64,000 nt of DNA from Chitinophagaceae bacterium. Its GTDB lineage: Bacteria > Bacteroidota > Bacteroidia > Chitinophagales > Chitinophagaceae. Location of the stretch: the NCBI GenBank assembly GCA_016719815.1, contig JADJYK010000013.1, positions 1 to 64,000 of the forward strand, read 5' to 3'. Position numbers and translations under genes: made by a program. Shown one piece after another: positions 1 to 8,626 of this stretch; the stretch's first letter is position 1; every line of letters starts with the position of its first letter. The notes under the pieces were generated by a model, which worked only from the letters and a program-made list of their open reading frames with translations, made no database searches and was not told the origin of the DNA.

Positions 1-83
1 TAATCCATAAACAGTTTTGTTAATCCACACTCCCGATTAGATTGAATACCAGCTTTAAACATTGCCGCTTACCGCCGGAAACT

Positions 84-91
84 TACCTTTG
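84..91 (+). promoter_or_regulatory. -7 promoter box TACCTTTG
   Basis: This is an exact match to the Bacteroidota -7 consensus TAnnTTTG. It ends 6 bases before the ATG at 98, so the transcript would have almost no leader. Confidence 0.6.
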
Positions 92-97
92 CACCTT

Positions 98-585
98 ATG
101 AAGATTTTAATGGTTTGCCTGGGAAATATCTGCCGTAGTCCGCTGGCAGAAGGTATTTTGCAGGAAAAGGCAGATAAAGCTGGGCTGAACTGGAAAGTGG
201 AAAGCGCCGGAACGAATGGTTATCACAATGGAGAAGCACCCCATCATTTGTCGCAAAAAGTGGCAAAAATAAACGGGATTGATATTGGCTGGCAACGATC
301 CAGGCAAATGCAGTCAGAAAGATTTGATAAATATGATGAAATTTTGCCCTTGCCGAAGATGTGCTGGACGATATAAGAAGAATGGCAGGAAGAAAATTTG
401 ACCCGTCAAAAGCAGATTTACTGCTAAACGAACTATATCCTGGTGAAAACAGGGATGTGCCAGACCCCTGGTACGGCCCCGAACCCGGCTATCACGATGT
501 ATTTCAAATGATTGATGAAGCATGTGATGCAATTATCAGCAAATACAGCATAAGGAACAACCAGTATTCAACTATCAATAATTAA
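98..585 (+). CDS. low molecular weight protein-tyrosine phosphatase (frameshifted)
   Basis: The enzyme removes phosphate from protein tyrosines in the cytoplasm. The N-terminus shows the P-loop CLGNICRS, which carries the catalytic Cys-X5-Arg, and the C-terminal half shows the general-acid loop VPDPWYG. Total length is about 160 residues, normal for the family. I chose ATG 98 because it places the P-loop at residue 7 and lies just after a -7 box; an upstream TTG at 62 would overlap that box. The frame changes at the T run 342-345: one extra T restores a continuous protein (DEIFALAEDVLDD). This fits a sequencing deletion. The gene lies 18 bases before hisS and may be cotranscribed with it. Confidence 0.85.
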
Positions 586-603
586 TAATAAGTAATCGGC
601 TTC

Positions 604-2000
604 ATGTCAAAACCAGCACTACCACAAGGAACGAGGGACTTCGGGCCGGATGTTGTCCGGAAGAGAAACTATATACTAAATACAATCAAATCGGTATTTG
701 AACTGTACGGTTTTCAGCCATTAGAAACTCCGGCGATGGAAAACCTTGATACGCTGATGGGTAAGTATGGAGAGGAAGGTGATAAACTGATTTTTAAAAT
801 TCTGAATAACGGACTTGACAACAAGGAAAATATTGACAAAGATGCCAGGAGGATTTCGAAAAAGTCTTGCGAGGGGAAGAAAAAAGTACTTGGGTATTCC
901 CACCGAAAGTGAAGCTGCCTTAAAATACGACCTCACCATCCCCTTTGCCCGCTATGTGGCCATGAACCACAACCAGCTTACATTCCACCTCACCCCGCCC
1001 ATTCAAAAGATACCAGGTACAGCCAGTTTGGCGGGCAGACAGACCGCAAAAAGGCCGCTATCGTGAGTTTTACCAATGCGATGCTGATGTGGTGGGCAGC
1101 AAGTCTCTGCTCAACGAAGTTGAGCTGTCGCTTATCTACCACGAAGTATTTACAAAGCTTGGTTTAACTGGTTACGAATTGCGCATTAACCACCGTAAGA
1201 TACTGGCTGCGCTGGCTGAAGTATGTGGCGGTGCAGATAAAATGACCGACATTACCATTGCCATTGATAAGCTTGATAAGATTGGCATTGATAAAGTAAA
1301 AGAAGAACTGTTACAGCGGGGACTTAGCTCTGAGCAAACAGAAATTATTGAAAAATACCTTTCCATTTCAGGCAGCAATCAAGAAAAGATTGAGCAGGTA
1401 AAAACACTTTTAGGTAATATCGAGCCAGGAAAAAAAGGCCTTGAAGAAATCGAATTTCTACACAACAAACTACAAGCTTTAGACAATAAACTTTTTTTTG
1501 ATCCCACCCTTGCCCGCGGACTAAACTATTATACAGGTGTAATCTTTGAAGCAAAAGCCCCTGCCGAAGTAAAAATGGGAAGCATTGGTGGCGGTGGCCG
1601 CTACGATGACCTCGCAGGCTTTTGGTGCACCCAATATTCTGGTGTGGGCATTTCATTCAGCGTTGACAGAATTTATGATGTAATGGAAGAATTGAAACTT
1701 TTCCCTGCAGATGTGCATATAGGCACACAGGTATTATTCTTTAACCTTGGAGCAGATGAAAGTGCAAAAGCATTTGATCTGGCACAAGAACTAAGACAAA
1801 GAGGAATTCACTGCGAGTTATTTCATGAAAACTCAAAATTTGATAAACAATTTAAATACGCCGAAAAGAAAAATATACCCTACGTGGTAATTATCGGAAA
1901 CAATGAATTGCTGGCCGGAACCTGCAATATAAAAAACATTATTACCGGCCACCAGCAAACTATATCACAGAACGAATTGTATAATTTTATACAACAATAA
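604..2000 (+). CDS. hisS: histidine-tRNA ligase (two frame disruptions)
   Basis: It charges tRNA-His. The class II synthetase features are visible: an N-terminal LPQGTRDF, motif 2 residues PVWRADRPQKGRYREF (readable only in a shifted frame near 1005-1085), the HisRS-specific LARGLNYYTG, the GGGGRYDDL motif, and a C-terminal anticodon-binding domain. Length is about 460 residues. The frame breaks at 851-852, where GG is read and GGG is expected, and again at 983-1001, where about 13 extra bases (or another net +1 change) separate QLTF from KRYQVQP. The second event is not a simple homopolymer error. The gene is essential in bacteria, so real loss is unlikely. Confidence 0.9.
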
Positions 2001-2010
2001 ACCTTACAAA

Positions 2011-3707
2011 ATGACAACCCCAAAATTTAGTCTGAAGTATTTCCCCGTTATTGCCCTGCTGGTAATTGTATTTGCATCATGTTCGGGTAAAAAATCAAAC
2101 GTACCCATTCCGGCAGATGCTGCTTTTGCGATGCACATTGATGGCAAATCGCTGAACGAAAAACTAAGCTGGGATGAAGTAAAAAAAGTGAATGGTTCAA
2201 GCAGGTCTATAACAAAACAGAAGAAGACCTGGCAAAAAGTATTCTCAACGATCCGGAAGAAACCGGCGTTGACATGAAATCAGATGTTTACATTTTTACA
2301 ACACCCGTGGACGTGGCGGCTATGCAGCCATTATTGTTAGCCTGAAAGATGAAAAGAAATTCGGCGACTTTCTGATGAAAGTGGAAAGAGGCAATAAGAT
2401 CGAAAGGATTGACGGTATGTCGGTGGTAAGCCAGGATGAAAATATTATGACCTGGAAAGACGGCCGTATTGTTTATGTTGCCGACAATCCGGATATTAAT
2501 TCGGGCAGTAACATATTTGGCGGCAACAGCCGGATTCACAACTTTGAAAAAGACAGCCTCCTGGCTTTTGCCAAGGAATTATATGGCATGAAAGGTAAAA
2601 GAAGCCTGGGCAACAATTCCAAGTTCTCTTCTTTATTAAACGAAAAAGGTGAAATGCATTTTTGGGTTAATTCTGGTTCATTGTACGGAAATTCACTTGG
2701 CGGCATATTGTCCTTAACCAAAATCAGTTCGCTGGTAGAAGGAAATATAGGAGCAGGTACCATAAGTTTTGAAGAAGGCAAGATTGTCCTCAAAGGCAAA
2801 AACTATTACAACAAAGAACTTGCTGCTATCTACAAAAAAGCCGGTAACAATAACATAGACGAGGAATTGCTCAAGAAGATTCCTGCCGGTGATGTTGCTG
2901 CGGTCATGGCATTTAAAATAACCCCTGAAACTATCAAAGACCTCATCACCATGCTGGGGGTTGATGGGCTTATTAACATGGCGCTTGCTGAAACCGGTCT
3001 TTCGATCGATGATATTATTAAAGCTACAAAAGGAGATATGGCACTCTCCGTTTCTGACTTTACAATTGCAGAAAAAAAAGAAAATGGAAATGGGCAGCGA
3101 AGAGCCGTATACTTATAAATCAACAGAACCAGATGCCAAATTCCTGCTTGCAACTTCTATTGGTGATAAAGCAGCATTCGACAGGCTTTCAGCAGCCATA
3201 AAGGACCTGATTGCGCAAAAAACCGGTGATGAAATAAGTGATGAAATAAACAAAAAAATGCCTTACTCTATTAAAGACAACTGGTTCGTAACAGGAAATG
3301 ATTCAACCTCTATGAACAATTTTGGTAATAGCAAAACAGATCATCTTTTCATCGGCAAAATAAAAGGGCACCCGATGGGTGGTTTTATTGATATTCAAAA
3401 GTTCATAAGCGGCTCTAAACCCTCATACGCCAATGACAGTGTTTCCACAATTATCGCCGACGAATCGTTGAAGACATGGCAGGATATTATTTTCTATGGC
3501 GGCGAATTCAAAAAAGATCACACCGAAATGTATGGAGAAATCAACTTCGTTGATAAAAAAACTAACAGCCTGAAACTACTTAACAAATACCTTGGCTTCA
3601 TAGCTTTAAAAGTTATGGAGGATGAAGAAAGAAGGGAAGAGGAGAGAACGTCGATGGATAAGAATATCAGGATTGACAACTTAAGTACATACCCGGTAAA
3701 CAAGTAA
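2011..3707 (+). CDS. DUF4836 family lipoprotein (frameshifted)
   Basis: This is a predicted lipoprotein: a hydrophobic N-terminus ends in a lipobox with Cys (VFASC) near residue 25. The following PADAAFAMHIDGKSL stretch and the overall length of about 565 residues match the Bacteroidota DUF4836 family, which has no known function. Three one-base deletions explain the broken frame: the A run 2181-2187, the T run 2293-2297 and the A run 3072-3079. Restoring one base in each gives a continuous product. It starts 10 bases after hisS and ends before a strong terminator at 3721, so it closes this transcription unit. The family assignment is from recall of its N-terminal pattern. Confidence 0.75.
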
Positions 3708-3720
3708 TTTATTCCTAAAA

Positions 3721-3758
3721 GAAAGCCACAGACAACAAAAATCTGTGGTTTTCTTTAT
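3721..3758 (+). terminator. intrinsic terminator after the DUF4836 gene
   Basis: GAAAGCCACAGA pairs with TCTGTGGTTTTC around a short A-rich loop, followed by a T-rich tail. It separates the DUF4836 gene from the ABC transporter genes. Confidence 0.8.
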
Positions 3759-3768
3759 TATTACACAG

Positions 3769-4409
3769 ATGCAGTTACAACTTAACAATGTTCTGCCCTG
3801 TTTATTTTGAAGAAGACAGGAAAAACAACTCCGAGGTTTGGGGCAAGAGTTTAACATTCACCAAAGGTGATTATGTAAAAATTGTAGCCCCGTCTGGCAG
3901 CGGCAAAACATCGCTCATGCACTTCCTGTATGGGATGCGAAAAGATTTTTCAGGCAGCATTACTTACAACAGCAAAAGCATTACTCAGTTATCTGCTGAA
4001 GAACTGGCAGCACAGCGCAGCAAACTTATCAGCATAGTATTCCAGGACTTAAGATTATTCCCGGAACAGACAGTTGAAGAAAACCTTGAAATAAAAAGGC
4101 AGCTCAATCCTTTTCATCCCGCAGGAAAATTAAGAAATGGCAGAGCGATTGGGCATTGGCAATAAGCTGAAGTCGAAAGCGAGAATATGTTCATATGGCG
4201 AACAGCAACGTATAGTCATCATCCGGTCCTTGTTACAGCCCTTCGATTTTTTGTTGCTCGATGAACCTTTTAGTCATCTTGATAATGAAAATGCGCAAAA
4301 GGCAATGGAACTAATGCTGGAAGAAAGCAAATTGAGAAAAGCCTGCATCATTTTTGCCGACCTGGAACGGGTAGATTATTTTCCTTTCACAAAGTTGTAT
4401 CACTTATAA
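3769..4409 (+). CDS. ABC transporter ATP-binding protein (frameshifted)
   Basis: This is the ATPase partner of the FtsX-like permease that follows. Walker A is APSGSGKTS, the Q-loop lies in SIVFQDLRL, the signature is the degenerate CSYGEQQR, and Walker B is FLLLDEP with an H-loop-like FADLERV region. Length is about 213 residues, typical of LolD/MacB-type ATPases. The best start is ATG 3769, giving MQLQLNNVLP; that frame joins the main frame if one T is removed from the run 3805-3808. A second one-base insertion lies near 4133-4137, in the A run before MAERLG. The substrate cannot be inferred. Confidence 0.75.
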
Positions 4410-4418
4410 TTACAAAAA

Positions 4419-5609
4419 GTGCAGCCATCATATAAAACTATAAAACCACTTTTACTAACCGGGGCCAATTCTGCATCCCGGTGGTTTTCGTATGCAGGAT
4501 TGGGCATTGGGGTTTTGCTGTTACTTGCCTCATTGCAAATGTTCATCAATATACAAGGATTGATGAAAAAAGCAAACATCCGCAAAAATGGTTATGATTA
4601 TATCTCTGTTACGAAAATCATCACCAACGACAACATGGGTAAGGATAACCGCTTTACCCCGGCTGAAATTGAAGAACTGAAAGACCAATCCTTTGTTGAT
4701 GACGCTGCGCCACTTATCTCCAACCGGTTTAAAGTAATTGCCAGTGCAGGCGATGCGATACCTTTTTCATCCGATGTATTCCTTGAGGCATTAGACGACA
4801 ATTTTATTGACACCGTTCCGCCCAACTTTAAATGGACAGAAGGCCAGATAAAAGTGCCAATTATATTTTCTTCCGACTTTTTGGAGATGTACAATGTATT
4901 TGCTCCCAGCTATGGTTTACCGCAAATGTCGCAGGCCACAGCATCAAACGTTACGATTTCTTTATACTGCGAAGGGAAACTGGGGCAGGAAGTTTTTCAT
5001 GCAAACATTGTTGCTTTTTCTGACAGGGTGAACTCTTTGCTGGCCCCTAAAGAATTTATTGACTGGGCCAACAAAACACTGGAAGGTGCCGAAGAAAAGA
5101 AAGCCACCAGGGTTTACCTGAAAACCAAAGATGCCAATAGCCCCGAACTGTTACAATTTCTCGACAGTAAACAATACCGTGTAAATAAAGATAAAACAGC
5201 TTTTGGAAGAGGCAAGCAGGTTTTACAAGGTGTGGTAACAGTACTCGGACTATTTGGGGTTCTTGTAGTTATTCTTGCGCTGATGCTTTTCAGTTTCTAC
5301 CTGCAATTAGTTGTGGCCCGAAGCAAAGACAGCTTACAATTGTTAATCACTCTTGGGTATTCGCCATCCTGGATAAGTAAAAAAGTGGCCGGACAGTTTA
5401 TTCCGGTTTACATCATAGTGGTGATAGTTGCCCTGCTGATTACTCAACTCATTCAATGGGTTTTTCATCATTTTGTGATGTACGACCGGCCAGAATTACA
5501 AACTATTTTACACTGGAGTGTTTTTGCGGTAGCATTGGTGCTTATAATTCTTTCTGCTTTTGCCAATTTCAAACTGGTAAAAAGAATAGTAGGAAGACTG
5601 AACAATTAA
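4419..5609 (+). CDS. FtsX-like ABC transporter permease
   Basis: This membrane permease of about 396 residues has the MacB/FtsX arrangement: one TM segment near residues 27-45, a large extracytoplasmic domain (about 50-265), then three TM segments near 270-300, 325-350 and 368-388. It starts with GTG nine bases after the ATPase stop, which suggests translational coupling and a two-gene exporter or lipoprotein-release system. The reading frame is intact. Its stop overlaps the stop of the convergent thiolase gene by a few bases. The substrate is unknown. Confidence 0.75.
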   Translation: MQPSYKTIKPLLLTGANSASRWFSYAGLGIGVLLLLASLQMFINIQGLMKKANIRKNGYDYISVTKIITNDNMGKDNRFTPAEIEELKDQSFVDDAAPLISNRFKVIASAGDAIPFSSDVFLEALDDNFIDTVPPNFKWTEGQIKVPIIFSSDFLEMYNVFAPSYGLPQMSQATASNVTISLYCEGKLGQEVFHANIVAFSDRVNSLLAPKEFIDWANKTLEGAEEKKATRVYLKTKDANSPELLQFLDSKQYRVNKDKTAFGRGKQVLQGVVTVLGLFGVLVVILALMLFSFYLQLVVARSKDSLQLLITLGYSPSWISKKVAGQFIPVYIIVVIVALLITQLIQWVFHHFVMYDRPELQTILHWSVFAVALVLIILSAFANFKLVKRIVGRLNN

Positions 5610-6799
5610 ACTTTCTTAAAAATTACAGCAGCTCCCTGCCCTACTCCTACACACATCGTAGCAAGGCCATATCGGGCATTTTGCCTGTTCATTTCATACA
5701 ATAATGTTGTGCTGATACGAACACCACTGCACCCCAGCGGATGGCCAATGGCAATAGCCCCGCCGTTTACATTTACTTTATTAATATCAAGGTTCAAATC
5801 GCTGATGCAAGCAAGCGACTGTGAAGCAAATGCTTCGTTCAATTCAATTAAATCAATATCTGTCAACTTCAGCCCGGCTCTTTGCAAAACCTTCTGTGTT
5901 GCCGGCACTGGGCCAATGCCCATAATATCGGGATGAACACCGGCAACAGCCATTGCCTTCACTTTAGCTATGGGTTTTAGTCCAAATTTTTCAACCGCTT
6001 CCCCACTGGCAAGAAGCATGGCAGCGGCACCATCATTAATTCCCGAAGAATTACCAGCCGTTACGGTTCCGTCTTTAAGAAATGCCGGTTTTAATGCCGC
6101 CAGCTTTTCTAAAGAAGTTTCTCTCGGGTGTTCATCATCACTTACTGTAAATTTTTCTTTTCCTTTAGTTATTTCTAATGGCACAATCTCTTCTGCCCAT
6201 TTACCGGCCAGCTTTGCGGCTGCATATTTCTGTTGTGATGCTAATGCAAATTCATCCTGCTCTTTTCTGTTGATGTTCCATTGTTTCGCCACCTTCTCTG
6301 CCGTTTCACCCATACTGTTAGGATGATACAAAGCAGCCAGGTCTTTATTTACAAGCCGCCAGCCCATTGTCGTATCAAACATTTCAGCGTTACGGCTAAA
6401 TGCCTCGCCATTTTTGCCCACAACAAATGGAGCCCTTGTCATACTCTCCACACCACACGCAATAATCAATTCTGCATCACCGCACATAATTTGTCTTGCC
6501 CCATCCATAATGGCCTGCAATCCGGAAGCGCAAAGCCGGTTAACAGTATTCCCTGCTACTGATGCTGGCAAACCAGCAAGCAAAGCAGCCATCCGGGCCA
6601 CATTGCGGTTGTCTTCTCCTGCCTGGTTTGAAGCTCCGGCAATTACATCCTCAAAAGCATTTACATCAATACTTCCATTTCGGCTTACTAAAGCTTTTAT
6701 TACATGGGCAAGCAAATCATCTGGACGAACAGTGCTAAGCACTCCGCCGTATCGTCCGACTGGCGTTCTGATGGCATCAATAATATAAACCGGCTTCAT
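5606..6799 (-). CDS. thiolase, 3-oxoadipyl-CoA thiolase-like (acetyl-CoA acyltransferase)
   Basis: The thiolase fold is clear: the nucleophilic Cys in NRLCASGLQA, the GHPLGCSG histidine motif and the C-terminal CVGVGQG cysteine. The N-terminal DAIRTPVGRYGG, the QAGEDNRNVARMA stretch and FDTTMGWR resemble PaaJ/PcaF, enzymes that cleave 3-oxoadipyl-CoA in phenylacetate and aromatic degradation. Without neighbouring paa or pca genes a role in general beta-oxidation is equally possible. Length is 397 residues and the frame is intact. I chose ATG 6799 (MKPVYIIDAIRTP) over upstream in-frame codons because it fits the family N-terminus. It is transcribed away from rlmN. Confidence 0.85.
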   Translation of the reverse strand: MKPVYIIDAIRTPVGRYGGVLSTVRPDDLLAHVIKALVSRNGSIDVNAFEDVIAGASNQAGEDNRNVARMAALLAGLPASVAGNTVNRLCASGLQAIMDGARQIMCGDAELIIACGVESMTRAPFVVGKNGEAFSRNAEMFDTTMGWRLVNKDLAALYHPNSMGETAEKVAKQWNINRKEQDEFALASQQKYAAAKLAGKWAEEIVPLEITKGKEKFTVSDDEHPRETSLEKLAALKPAFLKDGTVTAGNSSGINDGAAAMLLASGEAVEKFGLKPIAKVKAMAVAGVHPDIMGIGPVPATQKVLQRAGLKLTDIDLIELNEAFASQSLACISDLNLDINKVNVNGGAIAIGHPLGCSGVRISTTLLYEMNRQNARYGLATMCVGVGQGAAVIFKKV

Positions 6800-6856
6800 G
6801 CAGAAATATTTAGAAGCAAATATCAGGGAAATCGACTTAATCGGTAAAACTGCTGT

Positions 6857-6864
6857 TATCTTTG
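6857..6864 (+). promoter_or_regulatory. -7 promoter box TATCTTTG of rlmN
   Basis: Exact TAnnTTTG match ending 7 bases before the rlmN ATG, consistent with a very short or absent leader. Confidence 0.65.
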
Positions 6865-6871
6865 CCACGAC

Positions 6872-7912
6872 ATGAAAAAACTGCAAAACATACGCAACCT
6901 TTCGTTGCCTGATTTAGAAGAGTATTTTCTGGATATGGGCGAAAAGAAGTTCCGTGCCAAACAAGTATATGAATGGCTTTGGCAGAAACATGCCATGAGT
7001 TTTGCAGATATGACCAACCTGAGCAAAGACTTGCGCCAAAAATTAGGTGAAAGTTTTTCCTTTCCATCCCTGACTGTTGATGCTACGCAATATTCTACAG
7101 ACGGCACTATTAAATCAAGGTTCCGTACCCATGATGGACATTTTGTGGAGGGAGTGCTGATTCCTACTACTTCCCGCTTTACCGCCTGTATCTCGAGCCA
7201 GATTGGCTGTTCATTAAGTTGCAAATTTTGTGCAACCGGCTACATGGAAAGAAAACGCAACCTTGAATTTGATGAAATTTATGATGAAGCAGTGCTCATC
7301 AACCAGCAATGCGAACGGGTACATGAAAAAAAAATCAGCAATATTGTTTTCATGGGCATGGGAGAACCTTTGCTCAATTACAAAAACCTGATAAAAGCTG
7401 TTGAGAAAATTACTTCCCCTGACGGACTGGCGATGAGCCCACGGCGCATCACTGTTTCTACAGCCGGCGTAGCCAAAGGAATACGGCAATTAGGCGATAA
7501 TAAAGTGAAATTTAAGCTGGCACTATCGCTGCATGCTGCCAATGATGCCAAGCGTCATGAGATAATGCCCATCAACGATACCAATAATATTAAGTCCCTG
7601 GTGGATGCACTGAACTATTTCTACAAACAAACCGGTAACGAAATAACCTTTGAATACATTCTTTTCAAAGACTTCAATGATTCATTGCAGGATGCTGACG
7701 ACCTTATAAAAATATACAGGCAAGTGCCTGCTGACCTGATAAATATTATCGAGTACAATCCTATTGACAAAGCCCGGTTTAAGAAACCAGATGAAGAAAA
7801 GGTGCAGTCCTTTATGCAATACCTTGAAAAGCACAGGGTGAATGTACGCCTTCGTAAAAGCCGCGGGAAAGATATAGATGCGGCCTGCGGCCAGTTGGCA
7901 AATAAAGACTAA
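6872..7912 (+). CDS. rlmN: 23S rRNA (adenine-2503-C2)-methyltransferase
   Basis: This radical SAM enzyme methylates A2503 of 23S rRNA and A37 of some tRNAs. The radical SAM CX3CX2C motif is CSLSCKFC, followed by the FMGMGEPLLN motif; the downstream catalytic cysteine fits the C-terminal AACGQL. Length is 346 residues, normal for the family. The ATG at 6872 is preceded by a consensus -7 box and gives a product with the expected N-terminus. The frame is intact. Confidence 0.95.
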   Translation: MKKLQNIRNLSLPDLEEYFLDMGEKKFRAKQVYEWLWQKHAMSFADMTNLSKDLRQKLGESFSFPSLTVDATQYSTDGTIKSRFRTHDGHFVEGVLIPTTSRFTACISSQIGCSLSCKFCATGYMERKRNLEFDEIYDEAVLINQQCERVHEKKISNIVFMGMGEPLLNYKNLIKAVEKITSPDGLAMSPRRITVSTAGVAKGIRQLGDNKVKFKLALSLHAANDAKRHEIMPINDTNNIKSLVDALNYFYKQTGNEITFEYILFKDFNDSLQDADDLIKIYRQVPADLINIIEYNPIDKARFKKPDEEKVQSFMQYLEKHRVNVRLRKSRGKDIDAACGQLANKD

Positions 7913-8017
7913 TGCACTATTGCATCATACAAAAACTCCCCGCCATCAGTTTTCATTAATATTTATGTGACAAAAGTCAGGAAAAGAGCAACCACCCGTA
8001 ACTACCTTAGCTCTTCA

Positions 8018-8409
8018 ATGTATCGTTATAAAGGCTTTATAAAAATCGCTTCACTTATTCTGCTGCTGGCTTTAGCTGTACAGTATTTCTACAACCCCGC
8101 TATTGTAGCAGGTTACTTTTTTAACAAAAAGCCCTATCTTAAACACTGCATTAATAAAAACCGGCCTGAGCTAAAATGTAACGGACAGTGTGTGCTAATG
8201 AAAAAAATTGCACAGAAAGAACGAGAAAGCCAAAACCCTGCTGAACAAAAAATTGAAATCATAGAGCTATCTGTTTTTTTGAGACACTTAGTTCTATAAT
8301 CTCATCACCAGTTTCAGCAACTGGAAATATCAAAATAGCAGTCTTTTCAGAGAGATTTTATTCATCTTCAATTTTAAAAGGAGTTTTTCACCCTCCCGAG
8401 TCAGTATAA
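8018..8409 (+). CDS. small Cys-containing membrane protein (frameshifted), function unknown
   Basis: One N-terminal TM segment (residues about 7-27) is followed by an extracytoplasmic part with two separated cysteines in KHCINKNRP and KCNGQCVLMKK. The frame breaks in the T run 8274-8280; adding one T continues the protein through FETLSSIISSP to a C-terminal VFHPPES, ending at 8409, about 130 residues in all. From memory, small proteins with a CxGxC motif and an FHPP tail occur beside TonB receptors in Bacteroidota; their role is not established. It precedes the copper receptor at 8627, so a metal-related role is a reasonable guess only. An upstream GTG at 7967 is an alternative start. Confidence 0.6.
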
Positions 8410-8626
8410 TACCCCTATCTTTTTATTTTACTCTTCAGACAAAATAGTTTGTTTCCCTTAGTCCCTGCTGCAAAATCCATATATGGATAAATCGCTTGCT
8501 ATAACGATGCTGCTGAAGGGTTTTTACTAATGATTATTAGTTCTGAATTGTATTCTTCTATGAACGTAAATATTAGTTTATCAAAGACAACTAATAATAC
8601 AAAGTGACAGATAAAATACTACTACA